Positions 7,509 to 11,475 of a stretch of 11,475 nt of DNA are shown here, one piece after another. The notes beneath the pieces were generated by a model, which saw only the letters and a program-made list of their open reading frames with translations, was not told where the DNA came from and ran no database searches. Made by a program: the position numbers and the translations under genes. Positions within the stretch are counted from its first letter, which is position 1; the number at the start of each line of letters is the position of its first letter. Origin of the DNA: a candidate division Zixibacteria bacterium 4484_93. Lineage in GTDB: Bacteria > UBP14 > UBA6098 > 4484-93. The stretch spans positions 1 through 11,475 of the forward strand of contig NATO01000023.1 of NCBI GenBank assembly GCA_002085385.1, given 5' to 3'.

Positions 7509-8557
7509 TCTTCTTGAAAGTTATGGTAGAAGATGGCTATCCCTCCCCTTCCAGAGCTGTATATATATTTTTCGTTCATCGGGTCGAATGTTACCCTCAC
7601 GGATGCGGAGTTTTCTCCACTGTATTCGAGGGAAGGCTCCTGTGGGTTATGGACATTATAGACATACAGGTTGGAATTTGAGCCGTTGTTCCAGTCGACA
7701 AGATATACGAAGTTGTGGTTGACTGCTACTCCCTGGCAGGAGTTGGCGAGTGAGTCGAGGAATATCCCGGCTCCTGCGGTGTCTCTTATAGAGAATGCCC
7801 CTATGTTCGTAGCCCTGAATACCCCATCCGCAACAAATATATATCCCAGCTTCACTGCAATGTCGAGGGCGTATCCGTTGGTTCGGAATCCGAAGAGCGG
7901 CACGGGGGAGGATGGATTCGATATGTCGAAAGCATTTCCCCCTGCTCCCTCGATCCCTGAGACGGAGAAGAGCCTGTCTCCATCGATGAATATAGCAGAG
8001 GATATGCAGTCGATATTAGATAATGGGTTTGGGCTGGTCTCATCGGATATATCCACGACGGCGATTCCGTTTGTGTAGGCTGCGATATATGCGTAATTCC
8101 CGCTGACAACAACATCGAGAATTGTGCCTGTGAGGGATAGCCGGGATAGCATCTCGGGTGATGTAGGGTCGCTTACATCAAAGATGTAGAACCTCGGCGT
8201 GGAGTCGACGAGATACACCCTGTTCCCCCTGTAATCGAGAGCCATCGAATATCCCCAGAGGTTCCCCTCGGATGGGTATTGCCCGAGGAAAACGGGAGAG
8301 GTCGGCTCGGAAAGGTCGAATATCTTCATCTGCTTGTAGTCGGCGACATAGGCAATGCTATTATAAACCTTTATATCCTTCCCCGTTGAGATGCTATCCG
8401 TCAGGGTGAATATATGCTCAATCGTTCCGAACTGGTAGTTCTCGAAACCGGATGTTGTATCGGGAGGGTTATTATCATTCGGTGGGTTGTTTGGCTTCTT
8501 CTCACAGGCGAGAATAAGGAGAGAAGCTGCGACAATGATCGGTATTATCCCTTTCAT
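7505..8557 (-). CDS. LVIVD-repeat beta-propeller lipoprotein
   Basis: A 350-residue exported protein. A signal peptide (residues 1-17, KGIIPIIVAASLLILA) ends in a lipobox-like ILAC with Cys18 as the lipidation site, followed by a Pro/Asn/Asp-rich tether (19-36). From about 50 to 346 there are about seven blade units of the LVIVD type: a strand, 'AYVAD....MKIFDLSEPTSPVFLG', and repeats of it. Examples are at 69-92, 113-138 (IFDVSDPTSPEML), 156-180 (VVDISDETSPNPL), 195-221 (FDISNPSSPVPL), 239-268, 283-311 (NVHNPQEPSL) and 332-345. Such proteins fold as beta-propellers on the cell surface or in the periplasm and mostly have no known ligand. The start has a good site (AAGGAAG). The stop overlaps the start of the sensor kinase by ATGA, so the propeller is probably a partner of that kinase; this is inference. 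Confidence 0.88.
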   Translation of the reverse strand: MKGIIPIIVAASLLILACEKKPNNPPNDNNPPDTTSGFENYQFGTIEHIFTLTDSISTGKDIKVYNSIAYVADYKQMKIFDLSEPTSPVFLGQYPSEGNLWGYSMALDYRGNRVYLVDSTPRFYIFDVSDPTSPEMLSRLSLTGTILDVVVSGNYAYIAAYTNGIAVVDISDETSPNPLSNIDCISSAIFIDGDRLFSVSGIEGAGGNAFDISNPSSPVPLFGFRTNGYALDIAVKLGYIFVADGVFRATNIGAFSIRDTAGAGIFLDSLANSCQGVAVNHNFVYLVDWNNGSNSNLYVYNVHNPQEPSLEYSGENSASVRVTFDPMNEKYIYSSGRGGIAIFYHNFQEE

Positions 8558-8574
8558 ATTCTTCCTTTCATAAT

Positions 8575-8603
8575 ATTTTATCTTAAAATTCGCTATAAGT
8601 CAA
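8575..8603 (-). promoter_or_regulatory. Internal sigma70-type promoter for the lipoprotein-kinase pair
   Basis: On the minus strand TTGACT (8603-8598), 17-base spacer, TAAAAT (8580-8575). Each hexamer matches the sigma70 consensus at five of six positions and the spacer is optimal. The -35 hexamer contains the TGA stop codon of gltX. The expected start of transcription, near 8568, lies about 10 bases before the lipoprotein ATG, just at its Shine-Dalgarno sequence. It would let the pair be expressed apart from aldolase-gltX. Confidence 0.65.
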
Positions 8604-10051
8604 CAAATTTCACAGTTTTTCTCTATGAACTCGACTGCTCTTTTTATCCGTGAGATGCTCTTTTGCTTGCCGAGTGTGGCGAGTATCTCGAACAGCCCTG
8701 GTCCGAATGTCATTCCTGTGACAGCGAGCCTTGTCGGATGAATGAAGAATTTCGCTGCTGTCCCGGTTTCCTCTGCAAGGGCTCTTATTGCCTTTTCTGT
8801 TGTTTCCTCATTGAAATTGCCCAGCCTGTCAAATGCACGGAGTATCAGATTTAGTCTCTTTTTTGCTCCTTCTTTCTTGAAATGTTTTCTTACCCCCTTT
8901 TCATCGTATTGAGTTGGTTCCTCGAAGAAATAAGGTGCGAGCTCGACAAAATCGTTTAGAAGCCTCATCCTTGTTTTCATAAGCGATACTATGTGTATTA
9001 GATACTCCCTCGAGAAGCCGCTCCAGCCTCGCTGATGAATAAGAGGGGTAAGTTTTTCGAGCAGCTTCTCATCGTCCATCTTGTGGATGTATTCTGAGTT
9101 CATCCAGACCAGCTTATCCAGATTGAAGACACCGGATGCAGGGTTTATACCATCTTTATCGAACAGTCTTATCAGCTCTTCTGTTGAGAATATTTCCTGC
9201 TCCGTTCCAGGTGACCAGCCGATGAGTGTCAGGAAGTTGAGAAGAGCCTCCGGCAGGATGCCCATATTGCGGTATTCGAGGACATCGACAGCACCGTGCC
9301 TCTTTGAGAGTTTCGAGCGGTCGGCTCCAAGTATTATCGGTAGATGGCAGAACCTCGGTGGTTCCCAGCCAAATGCCCTATACATAAGAATGTGTTTACC
9401 TGTGCTGGGTATCCACTCCTCGGCACGCATAACATCTGTTACCTTCATTAGGTGGTCGTCGACGATGTTGGCGAAATGGTATGTCGGGAATCCATCCGAT
9501 TTCAGTATGACAAAATCGTCCAAGCTTTTATTCTCGAATCTGATATCGCCTCTTATCTCATCGTGGAATGTGGTTGTTCCTTCGAGAGGTATCTTAAACC
9601 GTATGACCTTGTCGGTGTCGGTTGGATTGCCCTTTATTCCCAGTTCACGGCAATGCCTATCGTATCGAGGTGGTAGTCCTTTTGCTTCTGCCTCTTTGCG
9701 GATTCTGTCGAGCCTCTCCTTCGAGCAGGTGCAGTAGTATGCGTATCCGTTATCCACAAGTTCCTGGGCATACCTGTGATATATATCGAGCCTCTCCGAC
9801 TGGAAGTATGGTCCGTATTCTCCTCCGACCTCCGGTCCCTCGTCCCAGTCGAGCTTCAACCATCTCAGGGTTTCAAGCAGGTTCTTCAGTGCTTCGGGGG
9901 AGTATCGTTCCCTGTCGGTGTCCTCGATTCTGAGGATGAATTTCCCACCGCGGTGTCGCGCGTAGAGCCAGTTGAATATAGCTGTTCTGATATTGCCGAC
10001 ATGTGGTTTCCCTGTTGGTGATGGTGCGAATCTCACCCTGACCGTCATCAC
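8600..10051 (-). CDS. gltX: Glutamyl-tRNA synthetase
   Basis: A 483-residue class I synthetase that charges tRNA-Glu (and possibly tRNA-Gln if the organism uses the amidotransferase route). The opening RFAPSPTGKPHVGNIRTA carries the HIGH-type motif as HVGN (17-20), and IEDTDRERY is at 42-50. The second signature KLSKR is at 247-251 within ADRSKLSKRHGAVDVLEYR. In the zinc-binding insertion Cys107, Cys109 and Cys134 keep the C-x-C-x24-C spacing of the E. coli enzyme, but the residue two after the last Cys is Glu136 instead of His. The C-terminal helical anticodon-binding region runs from about 320 to 483; total length is normal. Start: GTG at 10051 or the adjacent ATG at 10048. The ATG shares its A with the aldolase stop (TGATG), so translation is likely coupled to that gene. 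Confidence 0.97.
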   Translation of the reverse strand: MMTVRVRFAPSPTGKPHVGNIRTAIFNWLYARHRGGKFILRIEDTDRERYSPEALKNLLETLRWLKLDWDEGPEVGGEYGPYFQSERLDIYHRYAQELVDNGYAYYCTCSKERLDRIRKEAEAKGLPPRYDRHCRELGIKGNPTDTDKVIRFKIPLEGTTTFHDEIRGDIRFENKSLDDFVILKSDGFPTYHFANIVDDHLMKVTDVMRAEEWIPSTGKHILMYRAFGWEPPRFCHLPIILGADRSKLSKRHGAVDVLEYRNMGILPEALLNFLTLIGWSPGTEQEIFSTEELIRLFDKDGINPASGVFNLDKLVWMNSEYIHKMDDEKLLEKLTPLIHQRGWSGFSREYLIHIVSLMKTRMRLLNDFVELAPYFFEEPTQYDEKGVRKHFKKEGAKKRLNLILRAFDRLGNFNEETTEKAIRALAEETGTAAKFFIHPTRLAVTGMTFGPGLFEILATLGKQKSISRIKRAVEFIEKNCEIC

Positions 10052-11112
10052 AGTTTCTCTCTTATGAGTGTTGCTGTTCCCTCCGCCCGGAATGCTTTTA
10101 TAAACTGCTTTGCGCTCTCGTATGCCTCCTCGGCTATGGCGTCCTTATTCTTCTGAGGGATGGAGTCTATCTCCGCTTTGAACACCTTTGTTGCCCTTTT
10201 GATATTCTCGTTGTGTTCTTTTGTCCATTTTTGCATCTCTTCGAAGAGGTCTTTTGGTAGGTGTTTGTGGGCTATATTCTGCCAGTTTGTCCCGACATTA
10301 CCTTTTCTGATGCCGTTCTCGGTGAATTTCCACATAAGGTGAAGTGGTGTTCCTGTTATACCGTGCTGAGCGATGGAAACGCCGTATGGTCTGACTGCCT
10401 CGAATACCTCTTTAGTTCTCTTCAGGTCGATGTGCACCTCCTCGCCCGGTGCATAGTTCCCGTGTTTGCTGCCGTTTGATATTGCGAGCAGGTTCGGATT
10501 TATTCCGTCGTTCTTCAGGGCTGTAATAAATTCGAGAGCCTCTTCTACGGTTGTAAGCTCACCCTTCATTCCGGCGATTTCCCCGACCTCGACCTCGAGT
10601 CCAAGCCCCGCATCCTCGATGATATGGGCAAGTTGCTTTGTTATGCGGGTATTGTCTGGCAGCTCGTTGTGGCTCGCATCGATTGCTATCGATGTATATC
10701 CTGCCTCAATCTCGGCAAGGATAAGCTCGCGTGCAGCGTTGAACTCCTCATCGCTTGTATCCTTGACACTCGTGTGGTCACCGTGGATGAAGAACGGCTT
10801 GTCGAAGTTCAACATCTCGGCATATTCTATTATGGTCTCGAAATACATCTTCGGTGTCTGCCCGGTATATCCGCCCTTTGTGTCTCCCTCGCTTCTTGCC
10901 AGCTCGAACCCCACGACAGCGTCTGTTTCCATCGCAGCTTTCATAATCCCCGGTATGACATGCCGTATCCTTGCGTTGCATGCCATGAGCATAACCTTCT
11001 CATCGATGATAGCGGAGAATATCGGGCGTGAGTTCAGCAGCAGATATGGACTGCCACCGAGCAGTCTGTTCACATTCTCCGGGCGATACTTCAGAAGTTT
11101 TCCTGCGTCCAT
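10048..11112 (-). CDS. Class II (zinc-dependent) fructose/tagatose-bisphosphate-type aldolase
   Basis: A 354-residue TIM-barrel aldolase of the class II (FbaA/GatY) superfamily. The zinc and catalytic motifs can be lined up with the family: HGDH with Asp112 and His113, AIDASHNELPDN (143-154; the 'MIDGSH' motif), EVEVGEIAG (173-181; 'EAELG'), SKHGNY with His217 (215-220), and AQHGITG with His250 (249-254; 'LHGGSG'). NVGTNWQN (272-279) replaces 'NIDTDLQ', the phosphate-binding segment. The first 45 residues and the helical C-terminus (280-354) are less typical, so it sits in a divergent subgroup. Cleavage of fructose 1,6-bisphosphate in glycolysis or gluconeogenesis is the most likely role; tagatose-type or another ketose phosphate remains possible. 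The start follows a perfect AGGAGG (11122-11117). It is the first gene downstream of the promoter at 11195-11223 and overlaps gltX. Confidence 0.85.
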   Translation of the reverse strand: MDAGKLLKYRPENVNRLLGGSPYLLLNSRPIFSAIIDEKVMLMACNARIRHVIPGIMKAAMETDAVVGFELARSEGDTKGGYTGQTPKMYFETIIEYAEMLNFDKPFFIHGDHTSVKDTSDEEFNAARELILAEIEAGYTSIAIDASHNELPDNTRITKQLAHIIEDAGLGLEVEVGEIAGMKGELTTVEEALEFITALKNDGINPNLLAISNGSKHGNYAPGEEVHIDLKRTKEVFEAVRPYGVSIAQHGITGTPLHLMWKFTENGIRKGNVGTNWQNIAHKHLPKDLFEEMQKWTKEHNENIKRATKVFKAEIDSIPQKNKDAIAEEAYESAKQFIKAFRAEGTATLIREKL

Positions 11113-11116
11113 TTTT

Positions 11117-11122
11117 CCTCCT
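11117..11122 (-). promoter_or_regulatory. Strong ribosome binding site of the aldolase gene
   Basis: The minus strand reads AGGAGG, then AAAA, then ATG at 11112. This is the only full six-base Shine-Dalgarno sequence noted in front of a gene here, and it fixes the aldolase start and suggests high expression. Confidence 0.85.
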
Positions 11123-11194
11123 GTTTTATTTTTTGTTTAGAATTTCGCTACTCGCTTATTTCCCTTTTCTTGCTGCTTTTATTAAAAACTCCTC

Positions 11195-11223
11195 AAGATA
11201 AAAACGAAATGACAAAAAGTCAA
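11195..11223 (-). promoter_or_regulatory. Sigma70-type promoter of the aldolase-gltX operon
   Basis: On the minus strand TTGACT (11223-11218), 17-base spacer, TATCTT (11200-11195). The -35 matches five of six consensus bases and the -10 four of six, with ideal spacing. It points at the aldolase and would give a leader of about 75 bases. Confidence 0.65.
11210..11222. repeat. Inverted repeat TGAC-N5-GTCA over the operon -35 box
   Basis: The plus strand reads TGACAAAAAGTCA, a perfect 4-bp dyad around a five-A centre. Half of it forms the minus-strand -35 hexamer. It could be an operator, but a dyad this short can arise by chance. Confidence 0.3.
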
Positions 11224-11247
11224 GCTGTTTGGTTTGTTTTATCCTTA

Positions 11248-11275
11248 TTGACTTTCTTGAAAATGTAGATAAATT
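11248..11275 (+). promoter_or_regulatory. Candidate promoter of the plus-strand secreted protein gene
   Basis: TTGACT (11248-11253), 16-base spacer, TAAATT (11270-11275). The -35 is the same hexamer as in the two minus-strand promoters, but the -10 is weak and only 9 bases separate it from the ATG, which leaves almost no leader. An additional start further upstream cannot be excluded. Confidence 0.35.
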
Positions 11276-11284
11276 TTGAGGGTA

Positions 11285-11475
11285 ATGAAATATCTACTTA
11301 TTCTATTGTTCCTTTTTATTCCGACTCTTCTCTACGGTGCCTGCCCGACGCTCGATACAGTCTGGTTCTATCAAGAGACGCTCCGTGATGGGCAGGATAT
11401 AATCCTTGTCTGTTACCGTGTCGATGACCCCGATGGTGACAGTATTCTCGTTGCGCTTACCTCAGCTGTTTATGG
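11285..11475 (+). CDS. Secreted or surface protein, N-terminal part (runs off window)
   Basis: Sixty-three codons are visible before the right edge. The first 18 residues (MKYLLILLFLFIPTLLYG) form a clear signal peptide: one Lys, a long Leu/Ile/Phe core, and a small-residue cleavage region at YGA or YG. A Cys at residue 20 follows YGA, but the residue at -3 is Tyr, so a lipoprotein is less likely than signal peptidase I cleavage. The mature part has the aromatic/charged strand TVWFYQETLRDGQDIILVCY and then RVDDPDGDSILVALTSAVYG. The 'D-P-D-G-D-S' turn between strands is common in Ig/cadherin-like surface domains of FCB-related candidate phyla. A GAGGG motif ends only two bases before the ATG. 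Function is not recognised. It is divergent from the aldolase operon. Confidence 0.7.
   Translation, partial: MKYLLILLFLFIPTLLYGACPTLDTVWFYQETLRDGQDIILVCYRVDDPDGDSILVALTSAVY

Larger units (their letters stand above)
11113..11284. other. Divergent intergenic region
   Basis: A 172-bp AT-rich region between the minus-strand aldolase operon and the plus-strand secreted protein gene. It holds a promoter for each direction, a TGAC-N5-GTCA dyad, and a predicted 75-base untranslated leader for the aldolase with no convincing stem-loop, so no riboswitch is called. Confidence 0.75.

Noticed and set aside
10466..11140. A 224-codon plus-strand open frame opposite the aldolase
   Set aside because: It is antisense to a well-supported enzyme with intact metal-site motifs; no recognisable protein family or ribosome binding site was seen.
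11113..11188. Possible riboswitch or leader peptide in the aldolase 5' untranslated region
   Set aside because: No stable stem pairs, conserved riboswitch core, or short reading frame with regulatory codons could be made out in this A-rich leader.

Overview
The window looks like bacterial chromosome with an ordinary housekeeping backbone, not a mobile or plasmid segment. The gene content is a chromosomal-type ParA/ParB pair, a bactofilin, a membrane-anchored M23 peptidase, a V/A-type (not F-type) ATPase, an LVIVD-repeat propeller lipoprotein, and a secreted protein with a Asp-Pro-Asp-Gly-Asp-Ser motif. This mix fits the FCB-group and neighbouring candidate phyla (WOR-3, Cloacimonadota and similar). 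The taxonomic guess is inference from gene content only. Base composition is balanced. Coding strands favour ATA/ATC Ile, GAG Glu and CTC Leu.

Almost everything lies on the minus strand and reads right to left. From the right: (1) a plus-strand secreted protein starts at 11285 and runs off the window. (2) A divergent intergenic region (11113-11284) carries a clear minus-strand promoter. (3) A class II aldolase (11112-10048) is followed, with overlapping stop and start, by gltX (10051-8600). (4) An LVIVD propeller lipoprotein (8557-7505) overlaps by ATGA a 1245-residue hybrid sensor histidine kinase (7508-3771). This pair has its own likely promoter, placed across the gltX stop codon. (5) After a 122-bp AT-rich gap with palindromes comes a compact run: parA (3648-2863), parB (2891-2055), M23 peptidase (2065-1223), bactofilin (1248-889), V-ATPase stalk subunit H/G (880-575) and V-ATPase subunit I (575 to beyond position 1).

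The most interesting arrangement is the last run. Chromosome segregation (ParAB), cell-wall shaping (M23 plus bactofilin) and the first genes of a rotary ATPase overlap or nearly abut, so they are probably one transcript. The second is the lipoprotein-kinase pair, which resembles a dedicated envelope-sensing module. At the sequence level, GATC is nearly absent (four by eye), and GGCC, ACGT and CTAG were not found at all, while TCGA is very common. No RNA genes, CRISPR arrays, insertion sequences or clear intrinsic terminators were seen.
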